Shown: positions 11,761 through 25,281, counted from the first letter of the stretch. The stretch: 64,000 bases of DNA from Salvia splendens (GCF_004379255.2 NC_056042.1:33087928-33151927), one strand, 5' to 3'. Program-made: numbers and translations. The notes: generated by a model not told the origin, from the sequence alone.

Positions 11761-12060
11761 TACCACACTTAGCTACTGAAACATGATTATGTGATCATAA
11801 TATATATTTATGTATGATATATATGTTTGTATATATACATAGAATATGTAAATCCAGACTTTAGTACTTTTTTGCAATCTTCTGTAAAGCGTGATAGTTT
11901 GTAAATCCTGACTTAGTACCTTTATCACAATCTTCTGTGAAGCATAGTTTTTTAGCTTCTTTTTCTCTTTATCAGAAAAGAAAGAATATACTCCTATAAT
12001 TTTTTAGTTTCAGATATATTGCTAGTTGTTGTTGCAAGTCTTGTTTTGTTGGTATATTGA
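11761..12060. other. 3' UTR/downstream region
   Basis: AT-rich 3' flank of the preceding gene containing an imperfect direct repeat (GACTTTAGTAC...GCAATCTTCTGT near 11857-11885, and again near 11908-11938). It ends at a MITE. Confidence 0.5.
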
Positions 12061-12262
12061 GGGGGTGTTCGGTTGGCAAGATTAAATCTCATGATTAAAT
12101 ATGTATCATGTTTGGTTCATAAGATTGAACCCTTCAACTTAATCCTAGATGGATAGTCTCATGATAATTAGTCATAGCCTCCCTCCTCCAACTAAAATAA
12201 TCTCACAACTTAATCCTAGATGGATAGTCTCATGATATTAGTCATGGCAACCGAACGCCACC
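12061..12262. mobile_element. MITE, family with GGTGTTCGGTT ends, copy 1
   Basis: A 202-bp element starting GGGGGTGTTCGGTTGGCAAG and ending CAACCGAACGCCACC. It is nearly identical to 29621-29822 and related to 23084-23283. The terminal GGTGTTCGGTT motif is typical of PIF/Harbinger Tourist-like MITEs. TGA lies on both sides (12058-12060, 12263-12265) and may be a 3-bp target duplication. Confidence 0.75.
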
Positions 12263-12758
12263 TGAGTGTATAGCGAGCTATTACTTGTTTGTCAAAACAT
12301 TTTGTTAATGAATTCAACTGTTTTACAATATACATGCTTCATTTTCTTGATAAATGAATTACTATTACTAGAGATTGAAGAAATTCTGAAGCCTGTTTAA
12401 AAACAGACATGACCTAGTGGCATTCAGCAGTGTTGATCCTTTCCATTTTATTTGTATATTCTTCCTTTCTACATAGTAGGTATGTATGATTTCAATTATG
12501 TAATGTTAAAAAGGCTGTTGGTATTAACATTCATGATACCTTAGATCAATCATGTATCATATTCCTACAAGAAGGAAATGGAACAATACATGGAGTAGTA
12601 TTTGTTTCTAAAATCATTGATGACTGTTAGGATTCTAATATTGCATTATACAATAACCAGTTACATTAGTCTGTTATGCAACAATATAATAGCAATTTCC
12701 CACGAATTTCACCCAAATTTAGTCATAGTTGACACGTTGGGATGTCTACAATATAATA

Positions 12759-12991
12759 CTCCCTCTGTTCCATGTTACTTGAGGCGTTTCTTTTGGTCAC
12801 GAGATTTAAGAAAGTGGTATTTAATGAGTTAAATAAAAATTAAGTAGAGGAGATGAGAGAATAAAGTAAGAGAAAGTAAAGTAAAAAAAAGAATAAAATT
12901 GGTTTTATTTTTAGTTAAAAAAAGAAATGACTCAAGTAAATTGGGACAACCAAAAATTGAATATGACTTGAGTAACTTGGGATGAAGTGAG
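12759..12991. mobile_element. Stowaway MITE
   Basis: Starts CTCCCTCTGTTCCATGTTAC and ends with an inverted copy (GTAACTTGGGATGAAGTGAG), flanked by TA on both sides. This is the Tc1/mariner Stowaway signature. Confidence 0.8.
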
Positions 12992-13708
12992 TAACAAATA
13001 GAGTTTATTGATGTTAACTCGTGTGTAAATAATGTCAATCATGAGTATTAATGGAAACTAAATTTTGTTAGTTATATACCTTTTAGAAAATATCTTAAAA
13101 CTTTAAAATAATATAACTATCTCGATTTAAATTATTTTCTTACAAACCAAATATCAAATTAAAGATATTTTTATAAGGATTTTAACTAGATCTTAATTGC
13201 ATATGTTTTGATGATAAAATTTAATAATTTTATTTGAATTTTCAATATTTTCGGTAGTTATACTCATGTCAATAACTTTACATATAATGTCAATAATATA
13301 TGGATGTCCAATGTCAACAAATTTAATTGACATATTCAAGGAATTGAGTTGACATTGTTATTATACCATGTCAACATCGCAAGAATCACGAAAACTACCT
13401 ATATACAAAAAATGACGAAAATGCACTTTCTAAATTAATTAATATAAAATAAATTTTCACGTTGCAACACTAGATCTCTAAGATCTTATTGCTAAGAATT
13501 GGTAGTAGTTATCAATTAGTAGTGCAGATAACAATTCATCATCATAATTATTTGAAACATTCATCATCATAATTATTTGAAACATATTTTTATTCACATC
13601 AACTTTTTTTTAATCAGTAATGTTGCATTATACTACAAGAGGATATTAACAATCAAATACATTAGTCTATTATGTGACAACATGGGGATTCTCTATCATT
13701 CGCATATG
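12992..13708. other. Intergenic region downstream of PAT23
   Basis: AT-rich, no coding frame. It contains a tandem duplication of about 27 bp (TTCATCATCATAATTATTTG, twice near 13536-13588). Confidence 0.5.
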
Positions 13709-16700
13709 CTATCTGGCCACCTGCTGTAGGGGAGGCCAAGAAATCTCGTTGTCGTCTGTGTAGCCGTGTATTACAAAATCCGAGCAATTCTTCCAACAGC
13801 CATGATTATATGGGTTCCGGAAACGCCCATCTGGTCCCCGAAGATAACCATAGCGTATTGCATTTGACACTTCGTTTGTGGTGATATTTCGAGCAATCTA
13901 CATAAGAGGAAAAAGGTTGAGAGCCACAGAGCAAATGCAACAAATGCTGACAAATGATAAATTCATGTACTTCAGCAACAAAACCTAAAGATGAATTACT
14001 TTTTTAAGGAAGAGGATTAGATTGGATGTTTTGCAGGCAAATTACAAATCTAGCTCGAACAAAATTGAACTTTTGTAGGTAATCATGCTATTAATTATAC
14101 ACTAAAAAGAATTCAAAGAGATATCTAATGTGGAAGAGAAATTGAAGCCTTATTTAGTTCAAGGGGGCTTCCTTCTGTTTGAGCAGATTGCTAGCAGTGT
14201 AGATGCATCAAAATTATTGAAAGACTACATTATGAATGGATAGGTTGGTAGCAGTGCAGATGCATCACAGTTATTGGAAGTCTAGATTATGAATGGATAG
14301 TATCCCCGTATCGAGAAATGAAGATTGCGATTTTTGCAATTTTTCTTTACATATGCAAGTTATTTAGTCAAGATAGAAACGTAGAACAATCAGCAATAGT
14401 AGAAAATCCCAGCAAGTCACTCCTATAAATAAAATGAATTACTACTATGATTTATGAAAATCTGAGACAATAAAAAAAAACCTTCACCTGGGTAGCCTGC
14501 ATTGACAATAAAGTTGCTGAAGCAATAAAGATAGCAGCATCCATAACCAGGAACGCGATGAGACCAGGATGGTTCAATAATATGAAATGGCTCCAGCTTT
14601 CACCAGTTGGCACGGGTAGTACAGATGTCCGAATTCCTATTGCAAAACATAATAGGACATTTTAATTGAAAATCGGAAATAATCACCAGCTTTAGAAAAT
14701 TAATTTCCGGAAGAAGCAGGAGAAGAATTCTGCGATTAGTAATATGGTCAGGGTATCACCATGAAAATACTCATAGCTCAAGGTGTAAGCGAAAGATTGT
14801 ATTTGCTAAAACAAGTTCTGAAACGAACACCAAATGGATACAAATAAGCACTTTGACCAATGCAATAAGTGTGCATGAGGATGGAGAGTGTTGGAGGTAA
14901 GCAACCACGGAACTAGGGTTTCACAGAACTTTAGTGTTAAGTGTACTTGAGGTCCAACGCAATCATGGGGCAAGTAACTCAAAGTGGCTGCTAAAACATC
15001 TGATATTCATTGAAGCTAACCTATTCAAAAAAATTCCTGGGTGATCCTATCATCCAGATCCTATCATCCAGAATTGGCATTTTTTAGATTTTATAAGAAA
15101 ACCAAATCAAGAAAGGCTTATTGATGCTCCAATGCTGAATTCAAATTTCAAATAACAAATTTCAGAACATTTTAATATCAACTCTAGCTCTACAATTCAC
15201 AGTTAGAAGATATGCATTTAGCAGAACATACTGTGTAAAGCAACTGCCCCGCCAATCAATGCTGTTATAGTTCCGAAGCAGAGAAAAACAACAAAATCCC
15301 GCTTGTTCCTCTGCAAATCCAAACATGCAGTGCTAAGAATGAAAAAACATAGACAACAAATAATAAAGAGAAAACTAGTCAATAGAAATTCATGCATCTA
15401 CAGAGGTTTGGGAATGGGGATATCTTGGTTTGAGCATATGTGTTGGCAGAAAGTCTTAAATGCTACGTTGATATAATGAAAACCATTTGAATCAGAAATA
15501 GCCCATTCAGAAATTTGAAAATCATGTACCTTTCCCACACAATTTGAGATCCAGGGACAGTGGTGGTCAAACTGCTCCACACAGCGTCCACATATGGCAC
15601 AATGCTTAGAACGAACTGGTCTTATAATCTGGAAGGCACATGAATCAAACACAACCCATTTATCAGAACATTTTAGCCACTATTCATCAAGAGATCTTTC
15701 CAAGGGATCGGCAATTAACAGTCCATTCAGATTTCAAAGTATGGTAATATAGAGGAACCTTGCAGGTAGGGCAGAGTTGAGACCAATTTCCATTCCAGTT
15801 GCTATTCAAATCAATGTTCAATAAAGGATCCTGAGCGACATATGTGAGTCAAATCAGCTCCAAAATAAAGTAAAAACACTATGACAAGGGCAGTTTAGCT
15901 TTAAAAATCACGCTGTAACCGACTTGTCAAAAGGAGATCAGTACCTCAGCATCAGAATGGTTAGCAGTTCCAATTTTTATATAACCTGGATCTTCACTGC
16001 AGTAAAATGTAAGACATCATCACTAACGTCCAATCAAAAGCTTTAGCAATAGGAACAAGGTTAAACTGTTTCAACAATCAACATACAAGATGAGGATAAA
16101 AAGAAAGAACTTTCCTTGTAATGTTACGCTAGAACAGGGTCCATTACTCTCATTCATAAATGTAATTTCCTTGTATTCTTATTTACACTAAAAAACGTTG
16201 GGTCCAGCATTCAGAATATGCAAGGTTTCGAAGTTATAGAAAAACTTCAAGACTCAGAGTATGTACTTTTCCAAACAATACAGTTCAGAAAATACTTTTT
16301 CCCTTTGTTAGACTTGAACTCAGCCCTTATTTCGGTTTTCATAGATAATAGATATCAATTCTGTATAACAGAAACATCCCACCTTCCACTAAAATTTTCC
16401 TAAAACCCCATTTTTTCAATCTATTCATGACACGGGCAGAAGTAACACTTCTCTTCCTTTGCAGTATAGGCTCTTCTATTCACGGCATACGAGTATAGTA
16501 CATTGCCTCACCTCACTTCAAACAATAACATACATTTGGACTCCCCAAGATCAGTTATATCATACTTGAAAGTAGAAGCCTAACCTACTGCACCGGGCGA
16601 ACATGATTAAAGAACCAACAGCAAAAGATACGCCCGTCCATCCCCAAAGTCCAACAATTGCAGTAACTTTTGTTAGATTAGGAGCTGCCACAATAAAGAA

Positions 16701-19700
16701 TAATGATTAGCTACGTAACTGGCACGCTAACATGGCTCTCATAAAAATTAAAACACATGTCAGCTTACCAAAAAGGACACAGCTAATGAACAGTATCACA
16801 TTAACAACCACTAATGAGAAAAGAACTGGGGCATAACCAACTGTTCCATCATGTCTAGAGCATATCCTGTGTTTCCAACCCTTGCTTCTTGCCCTCAATG
16901 CATTTGACTGCATCAGACCAAATCATTTATTGTCATCCTGATGATGAGGTGAAAAAGTTCTACTAATTACGATGAAACATCACAATGTTTTACATATATA
17001 GACCAGAAAAAAAGACATCATGACAAAAAGAGATTGTCATTTGTGAACAGTATTTGTCGCTACTGATGAGGATACAGTTTCCTCTCCAGAGATGAATACA
17101 AAGTCACCTAACGTTCAGTTGAATAGGATAGGGTAGATTTTTGAAATAAAGCAAGCCAATTCATCACGTTACACACCCCACCTGAACTAATTTCCTCAAC
17201 TTTTGTCATGCCTATTGCCTAGTCTAAACAGAAATATCAACAGATTGATGACTTCTTGATCTTTCAACTCAATGATCAAAATGAATATGCTTGACCAAGT
17301 CAACACAGTAGCCACTACCAGAAACAGCACTCAAGCTCATTGCTCTACATAGCACAGCTCTCAGAACAGCAATGATACAGAAAGTTAAACTCATTTCCAA
17401 TGCTATCTCTAAAAAATATACTAATATGATAACTCATTTTTCTCCACAAGTAATGTGGTAAGAAATTACTGCAACTACAAGTACCAATGGAGTTACATAC
17501 AAGGAAAAGAGCGATATGCCGATGACCTTTATCAGAAGCAAGCTCCAGAGGAGTTTTCCCCGCCTTATCTTTTACCAATAATTCCTCCTTAGAACCTGCA
17601 TGTGCAAGCACACTGCAGGCCTCAACATTTCCTCTCAATGCAGCCCAGTGCAAAGGCGTACAGCCTAGACAACAAAGTAATAAGCATCACCACAATGTAA
17701 TCAAGCGATAAATATACTCAAATGAATAACTTCATCATGTGAGTTATAAGGAAGGAGGTAAATGGTTTCAAGAGCATGAATTTTTGGCCTCTGGAACAGT
17801 GCTTGGAATACAAATGTGCCAACATAAGCATCATGTCTTAGTATTTCAGTTGCTCAGTTGACCATTTATCGATGCTACAAAACAAGGGGATTAAAATTTA
17901 AAGGAGAGAAAAATTTAAATGGTTACTAATATATTATAGATCCCTTACAAAATCAAATAGTACAAATTTTAGACACTTTACCGCTGGTTGGCAATGATGG
18001 AAGACAGAAAAGGGAGAAACGAGAAATATATCTATCAGAAAATCATACATTTTACTTAATATTTTGAAATAAAACAAAGTAGAATTTTATAAGACAATGT
18101 ATATTATATGTACATTTTCTTTACATTTTCCTCGAAAATCAAATGGAGGAAAAACTTCTTCTCTGTACGGTTTTGTCCTCTTCTCTTTTTCTTTCTCCAT
18201 AGATGAAAAAACAAGCAAGCATTTGTTCCCCTAATTAAATAGCCAAAAAAATTACTAGACACCAATAGTTTTGCACTGAATACATTAAAGCAATAATGAT
18301 TAGACACCTAAGGTCCATGAAGGACGTTTTCCAACAAAACCTCAGTATATTTTTCATAATAAAAATGTTTTCCTATGCCTCGACTCAAATCAATTAGCTT
18401 GTACTTTCCAAGAACAAGCTCTTTGGAGCAGTTATACAATAACCTCCTTGGGTTTTCCCCGCTAAAAAAAATTCCCAGCCGCATAAACAAGAAAATATAA
18501 AGACAAACGCAGCCTTGTCCCAATTCCAAGTTGCATGGAGAAAATGAATTATCTACTTTAAGTGCGTTTGGAATCCTAAATTCTTTAACTACAAGGCTAA
18601 AACAAACACATGATGGTAAAAAAAAGAATGAACGTGCATATCATAAAGAATAAACAACAGAATGCATAATTGACAGTAGAAATTAACAGTGAATTTTATC
18701 CAAGGATCATTCTATTTTGTCGACTGAAATTATTAGTTATCACTTTATGATAAAATCTGTTCTCGTCATATGTAGCTCAGAGAACCTTAGAATACATTAC
18801 ATCCTACCTTCTTTATCCTGCCTTCCTTGGGAAGCATCTCTAAACAAAAGCAATCTAATAGTATCAGCAAACCCTTTAACGGCAGCCCTGTTCAAAATCA
18901 AGAGAAGATAAGATCATTCTTTTACACAAAGAGGAGAGCCAATAAGCAACAAAAGTGGTTGAAAAGAGAATTTTGGGAAACAAATAATGTTAACTATATA
19001 AGATTGACATAGGATTATTTACACACCAGTGTAATGCGCTCCTTCCGTGACTGTCCGGTGCATCAAAATCAGCTTGATACTTAGCTACAACGTAATTGAG
19101 GAATGCTGTTTGGCCATACTGAGCAGCAACATGAACTGCCTGCTCTAAATTTTTTATTATTAACATAAAGCAACGAACAGGAATGAACACAATTAATAAA
19201 ATGTTTCCATTTTTTAACAATACATTCTGAGAATGCAATGTAAATAGACCAAGAGAATTGCACAGAAGCAGAACTTCCAAAAAAGTCATAAACTAACATT
19301 AAAACATAACTGTCGGAGAGAAAGAGAGCCGTGCAAAGCAGGTAAACAACATGAATAACCCTTTATTTATGCTCATACCTCCAGCCATAACCACAATTCA
19401 AAACCGGTCTCATCATGCATTTAAGGAAAGTTTCTTCTTTTGTTATACTCAATTTTATCTCATTATTAACATAGCCGACCAAGAGAAAATCACTACTATT
19501 GACATGAAGTGAAATCTATCCGATATTTCCAGCATCATTCCTACACTTCCTCTTCTAACATAACAATAAGACAATACACAACTCCAAAACCATCGATTCT
19601 CGAGCATCACCAAATTAATTCCCCAATTTTTTATTTTTACTTTAAAACAAAATTCCTGCATTACCCGATAACCGTTCAAATCATCAGCCTCGACACGAGC

Positions 19701-20148
19701 CCCATTCTGCAGCAGGACATCTGCAGCTGCTATCGATCCACGAACTGCAGCCCAATGCAACGCCGTCTGTCCCGCATTATCCTTCGCATTCACATCTCCA
19801 CCTCTCTGGCAAACCGAAAATATCGCGTAAAATTCCCAATTCAGCTCCAAAACGGAATAAATTTGAACCGGAAACTGCTCAATTAGTTAAGAAAAATACT
19901 TCAATAATGTATTGGCAAATGTCGGCGAAGTTGTTGAGAGCGGCCCACTGGAGGGGGTAGTATCCGTTGCCGTCGGGATGGGAGACAGAAACGCCTTCAT
20001 TTTCGACGAAGTTCCGCAGCTTCTCGAAGTCTCCATAGGCTGCGGCCGAGTAAACGTCGACGATATGGACTTCGTTAGGGTTCCCATTGGCAGGCTTCTG
20101 TTGGCTGGAATCCGAAACAATTTCGATTTCAATTTCAGACGACGCCAT
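13709..20148 (-). CDS. Ankyrin-repeat DHHC protein S-acyltransferase (PAT23 orthologue)
   Basis: Thirteen coding exons on the minus strand, all GT-AG: 20148-19900, 19805-19665, 19139-19027, 18887-18808, 17664-17501, 16907-16769, 16684-16585, 15996-15945, 15830-15759, 15628-15530, 15310-15232, 14636-14488, 13897-13709. The frame is kept throughout and gives 541 residues, against about 536 for Arabidopsis PAT23. Ankyrin repeats span about residues 35-250 ([29 protein letters not shown]). Two membrane segments follow (about 270-330), then the Cys-rich domain with catalytic DHHC at 391-394 ([11 protein letters not shown]), two more membrane segments (about 408-475) and the TTxE motif (RNITTNE). 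The enzyme palmitoylates cysteines of membrane-associated proteins, probably at Golgi or other endomembranes. It lacks the long tail of TIP1/PAT24, which favours PAT23. The residue joining exons 1 and 2 is Arg where Arabidopsis has His (IIE-R-GGDV). Confidence 0.95.
14192..14300. repeat. Tandem duplication in the last PAT23 intron
   Basis: Two ~52-bp copies (14192-14243 and 14249-14300) starting TAGCAGTG(T/C)AGATGCATCA and ending GAATGGATAG, with a few differences. It lies in the intron between exons 12 and 13. Confidence 0.85.
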
Positions 20149-20353
20149 TGGAGAATCAACGAATTTTTACTTCAATTCCTATGTTCTCTTCACATCAAAA
20201 TGAATGTAAATTGTGATCAAATTTTTTTTATGGAGGTTTAGGGTTTGAGGTTTGAGAGTTTAACTGCATCTGATTTTACTGTAGTTGACGAGCATCAGCT
20301 ACAAAATTTTTTTTATCTTATTTTGACTTTTAGTAGTGCTAAAATATCTAAAG

Positions 20354-20398
<45 letters not shown>

Positions 20399-20726
20399 TG
20401 AACACAACTTTAAACCTTTATAATTAATTTCAATGAGACCTTTTTAAATTCGATCTAATGCTATTTTTAATTCGAATACTGATATTAATAATTTAACTAA
20501 ATCCACCATATTCTAGTTGTGAATTTTATGTGACAAAAATAAGCAAATTGAACACCAAACTTTGATGTGAGATTAATTTCATACATAGACCTCAACGCTC
20601 AACAAACTATTATCCCACATATAAATATAAGTTTTTGGAACTCATTTAAATGCTCCCTAAAAAATTACTTGGGCTCACAAATTAATCTCAAAATCTCCTC
20701 ATGCTATACATGCTTAACCTTGTAGA
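20149..20726. other. PAT23 upstream region
   Basis: 5' flank of PAT23 on its minus strand, probably holding its promoter and 5' UTR. It contains the (TTA)n run at 20355-20398 and otherwise nothing recognisable. It ends in the target duplication CTTGTAGA (20719-20726). Confidence 0.5.
20355..20398. repeat. (ATT)n microsatellite
   Basis: About 44 bp of uninterrupted trinucleotide repeat upstream of PAT23. Confidence 0.95.
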
Positions 20727-21510
20727 CAGTGGCGGATCCACTAAGAAACAAGGGGTACAGCTGTACCCAAAATGAAATAATAATACCATGCATTCGCCAT
20801 AAAAATGTAACTCTTACCCTAGCCTAGCGGTAAGTTCTTCCCCCTCCTAGTTAGCGATCTGAGTTCGACTCCTCAAGAATCCAATAAATTATTTATTCTT
20901 TTTTTCTGTTTTAGTATTTTAAGGAGACATGTTTTCGTTTATAGCGTTTTAGAGTCTTCCAGTTTGTGTATTTGGATTTATTTTATGGAGTAACTCTTTT
21001 TATGTACCATTTTGTACATTTATATTAAAAATAATATATCCTCTTAGTATTTTAATTCTTTTTTAAATGTATTTTTATTTTCTTCGCTTGCATTGAGTTT
21101 TACTGTGTGCTTCTATTTTATATTCTTCTTATAGATTTTATGCATTTTATTTCTAGAACAATTGCTTCTCTTATAATTTAATTCTTTTCTAATGCATTTT
21201 ATTTTTATATTTTCTATTTTTAAAAATTATAATTTTCTCAAATAAACTAAAAATGATTTATTAATAAAGATAATACACTCTATAAATGCTTAAATTATAC
21301 AGCTATAATATAAATCCAAAAACCATTATTTTAAATAATGAAAGTTATTAAATAGTAACAATAAAATAAAATAATCTTAATTAAAAAAAGTAAGGATAAA
21401 AACTTTTATTGCAAGAACAAATTAAAAAAAATAGGTCAGATTTTGAAAAACATCAAATCACACTAATTCTTTCTCGTACCCCCAAACCGAAAATCCTGGA
21501 TTCGCCACTG
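20727..21510. mobile_element. Non-autonomous hAT-like element with tRNA-like promoter boxes
   Basis: A 784-bp element with terminal inverted repeats (CAGTGGCGGATCCA... and ...TGGATTCGCCACTG) flanked by a perfect 8-bp target duplication CTTGTAGA (20719-20726 and 21511-21518), the hAT signature. No transposase frame. Near its left end, about 20819-20880, it has a TAGCCTAGCGG stretch matching the pol III A box and GAGTTCGACTCC matching the B box, as in tRNA-derived sequence. Confidence 0.85.
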
Positions 21511-21518
21511 CTTGTAGA

Positions 21519-22277
21519 AGATCTTATGAGATCGATGCTGGAGAATTAGATGCACGTAATTAGGTGGTATTGTAGCACCTATAAATATGTTAATCCCTCA
21601 TCGAATACGTATTTGCGTATTTTCGAAATTCCCCTTTTTCAAACGGGTTTCAGTTCATTCATATATATCCTCCCCGCTTCCAAAGTAGGAGTTGATCCTT
21701 GTCTGTGCCTCTTTACCGACGATCTACTCTTGCCCCAATGTTATAAAAATTACCTTCGTTAATCGTTGTGATTATATAATATGTGTGTTAAACCTTGAAA
21801 ATGATAGTAATATGATGATAGTGATAATTTTTAGTTCGTAAATTGTTATGATCATGTAAAAAACACAGTCAAATTTTATGATTGAAAATGACTTATATAG
21901 TTACGATGATACTGTACAAATTCGATGAATAGCATTCTATCGATTCTTGAATTATGGTTTTCAATGCTTTCGCAGTTTCAAGTTAAATATGCAATCTAAA
22001 ATACTACTATATCTAGTAGGTTTGGTTAGTGTTGCATGCAAAATCATTGTAGTTGTTTGTAAAGGAAAATGCATATACAAATAATCTTCTCCATGATTTA
22101 TTTATCATCGGACTTAACGGATACAAAATGAGGCATCAAAACAAGCTATAATTATATAATGCATAATTGCATATAAGCATGCTTAGTGCTTGTTTATCTA
22201 CGTACATTTTATTTTATATTAGCGTAAATGGAGAAGACTCATTGATTATGATATGTACTAATGTACCATACCAACCC
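21519..22277. other. Intergenic region at the start of the phylloplanin-like array
   Basis: AT-rich, no convincing frame. The last ~200 bp (GAGGCATCAAAACAA..., GCATATAAGCATGCTTAG) is the conserved 3' flank that accompanies each copy of the gene family downstream. Confidence 0.55.
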
Positions 22278-22752
22278 TTAACCAATGCTCACGATGTTAA
22301 ACAATTGCACAACAAAATTCAAAATCGAACCGAACAACGCGTTAAGGAGGACGTTCAGAAGAATGGGAACACCAGTAAGGGTGCCATTGACCGTGCTGAG
22401 GATGGGGCAGATTGTGTAATTGAGAGGAAGGTTAGCTACGACGTTACATGGTACGACTGTGCTGATGACAGGGCCTATCGAGCCAAGTAATTTGGCAAAG
22501 TGAGGTTAAAAACACCAATGGAGTTGGTGACGCCCTGGGCGAGCGTCGCCACCCCACCAAAGATAGTGGTGCAGTTTAGCCTCACCGCCACTCCCGGGAT
22601 CCCCACCGACCCAGGGGGGCAGTTTCCACTGGATGTGCACCAGTGACGAAGCCAGCAGTATTCCGCAGTAATTGGCCGTAGGCAAGAGGAGTCGCGGTGG
22701 CCAAGAGGAGGAGAGCCACCACAATCAAGGCCGGGGATTGCTTGTAACCCAT
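22278..22752 (-). pseudogene. Phylloplanin-like pseudogene (copy A)
   Basis: Minus-strand copy starting MGYKQSPALIVVALLLL with an intact signal peptide. About 10 bp are missing just before the conserved Cys-Cys motif (FVTG joins directly to the SSGNC-type region), shifting the frame. A second shift near 22475-22495 is needed to regain the conserved PCNV...LPLN..ICPILSTVNG C-terminal half, which then runs to the stop at 22278-22280. The two shifts rule out a functional product. TATTTATA at 22847-22854 (TATAAATA on the minus strand) keeps the family TATA box, so it may still be transcribed. Confidence 0.85.
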
Positions 22753-23083
22753 TGCTAGCTGTTTCTTTGCTACGAGCAAATCTTTTTTAATTATGTTTTG
22801 TTTTGATTTGCTGTGTTTCAATCTATGGGATGCAGCTATTTATAGTGCATTGTATTATTTACATGTGTGCGTTGAATTTGAAATTCGGTTATTCATTAGT
22901 ATTAAACACTACAGTTATTCAAATTTACAAATAAAGGATGCATACTTTGATATTTCTTTCATGAAATGCATTTTGTAAACGTATTATCAAAATGAGTTAT
23001 TGGCAACATTAGAGCTTAATTATGTGATAGCCTTCTATATATAGGCAATAGGCACTGCCAAATTTTATCCAATAATCCAGTAT

Positions 23084-23283
23084 GGTTGGTGTTCGGTTTC
23101 CAAGATAAAATAATACCAAAATACAATCTAAGATTGAGTTGTGAGATTATTTTAGTCATATGGGTTATCTATGACTAATTATCCCATGATTATCCATCTA
23201 AGATTGAGTTGTGGGGTTGAATCTCATGAACCAAACACACTATAAATTTAATCACGGAGATAATCTTGCAAACCGAACACCCC
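23084..23283. mobile_element. MITE, GGTGTTCGGTT family, diverged copy 2
   Basis: Begins GGTTGGTGTTCGGTTTCCAAG and ends TTGCAAACCGAACACCCC. It lies in the opposite orientation to the copies at 12061 and 29621 and is more diverged from them. Confidence 0.7.
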
Positions 23284-23958
23284 TATAAGTATTGTCAACT
23301 GGGCCGTTGTTTGTACTTTATTATGTAATTAAATCCTCGTATATGTAATATGTCCATGTTCATGGCACATGTTACTTTGCAATAATATCTGTATATGCTA
23401 TTGAAATTTTACAATTTGAAGTTGTGATGTGATGCTTTTGTTTAATGTATTTTATCACGGAAGTGACCCATATACACATGAATCATGACTTCATTATTAC
23501 ATCGCGAAAAAAGCTGCTTAGTTCTACTTTTGTTTTCTAATTAGGCTACAATTAGGCCTAATTTACTTAGTACATCATTATTTTTCCGAAAATTATTTTC
23601 AGTCTATTAATCAAACTCACTTAAATTAATATTTTAATTATTTCTAATTAATTAGTTCTTTTAAAAAAATTATACGTACTCTTATTTTCCAATAATAACT
23701 AATTAAATATTGGGGTCATTTCCAAAATTCACAAAACTATTTAATTTCAGTAAATTTTTCCGAGGTGTTCTCCTATTATAAAAAAAAATCGATTTTCTTA
23801 TATTTGCTTTCTTTGAAATTACGAGGCATACTAGAGGAGTATTATTTTGACCAAAATTTAATACTCCAGACACAGGATAATGTATAATAACTATTAATGA
23901 ACTATTTATGTCGTGCTGACAAGAAATACGATTGGACATAACCTATAATTTACAAACT
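23284..23958. other. Intergenic DNA
   Basis: AT-rich and without supported genes. Parts resemble 45045-45440 (WGGGCTACA, TTATTTCCGAAAATTATTTTCAGTC...), another piece of flank shared between array units. Confidence 0.45.
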
Positions 23959-24165
23959 TTCAAGAATTTTCTTTTTATTAATAATATTCATAGATATACT
24001 AAGAGAATATTGTGTTGCGAATTTTAAGATATAAAATTCAAGAATATTAAGAGATAGACTTGTAATTTCGATCACCATTATTTCAAGAATTTTCTTTTTA
24101 TTAATAATATTCATAGAAATACTAAGAGAATATTGTGTTGCGAATTTTAAGATATAAAATTCGAG
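23959..24165. repeat. Direct tandem duplication, ~124-bp period
   Basis: TTCAAGAATTTTCTTTTTAT and about 85 bp after it (through GAGAATATTGTGTTGCGAATTTTAAG) occur at 23959 and again at 24082 almost unchanged. A diverged relative is near 33700-33790. Confidence 0.85.
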
Positions 24166-24433
24166 GATAGATATCTAGAAACAAGCGATAGTTTAGCTGA
24201 AATAATAATCAAAGACGAATTATTTCGGGGTCGAACATACATGTCAAACATCTTAATTTCTAATTCTTAGTACATTACAATAACTTGTAACGCCCAAAAA
24301 CTGGAACTAGCATTACAGAAAGTTATATATGAAGATCGAGAATTATTATGATTGAATGAGTATTGAAATTAGTTGGTTGAGAAATATTTGAGAGAGTAGT
24401 TAATATTTTGTACTCTCATTTAGAAACGTTATA

Positions 24434-24632
24434 CTCCCTCCGTCCCAAATAGATGTCACACTTGGGAAATGACATGGGATTTTAGGAGATGTTATTTTGT
24501 GTGTTAAGTGATGAGAGAAAATATAATTTTATAATTGATGTGAGAAGAAACTTTTTCCAAAAGAGGAAATGTGACATCTTTTGTGAGACAAACTAAAAAG
24601 AAAGCGTGGCATCTACTATAGGACGGAGGGAG
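24434..24632. mobile_element. Stowaway MITE
   Basis: CTCCCTCCGTCCCAAATAG at the left and GGACGGAGGGAG at the right, flanked by TA. Length 199 bp. Confidence 0.88.
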
Positions 24633-25028
24633 TACTTAGTTAATAGCTTGTGCTAGCTATGTATGTGTAAAACTATTGGGCTTAAGAAAATACTTCCATT
24701 TGCAAATTTCTGATCAGGCCCAATGAGAAAAAAGCCCAACCAAACACACACATACAAAATTAAGGAATGGAGTCTTAGATGAAAAATGGATAGTGGAGAT
24801 CTAAACTTTTTCGGTGTTTATTATATTAATACACTTGAAAAGCCATTGAAGGGTAAAATGGCCAGACTGACCATTGCATTAAATATAATAATACACAATT
24901 TTAAAATATAAATTCTTTTTCGGCATTATATACGTTGTACTTTTAGGGCATTATACACATTACACCTTTACAACATAAATCACTTAACCATAACTGCTTG
25001 CAAAGTCGAAAACAAACTTAAAATATTG

Positions 25029-25281
25029 CTCCTTTCGTCTCAACTAAGTTGGAGTCATATTATTTTTTTGAAATTTCACAACTAAGTTGAATCATTTATT
25101 TTTTTTACAAAAAAATAACATATAATCACTCTTACTTTATTCTATCACATACTTTTCTATCTTTTTTCTCTCATACTTTATTCCCCTCAACTATTTTATT
25201 TTATTTTTATTTAATTCGTTCAAGTCAACTTTTAATCTTTGTGCCCAAATATTTTGCCCAACTTAAATGGGTCGGAGGGAA
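25029..25281. mobile_element. Degenerate Stowaway-like MITE
   Basis: CTCCTTTCGTCTCAACTAAG at the left and GGGTCGGAGGGA at the right, with AACTTAAATGGG inverted against the left end. About 250 bp. Confidence 0.6.

Noticed and set aside
14215..16120. Possible separate genes inside the PAT23 span
   Set aside because: All coding stretches in this interval join as PAT23 exons with correct splice sites; no independent start was needed.
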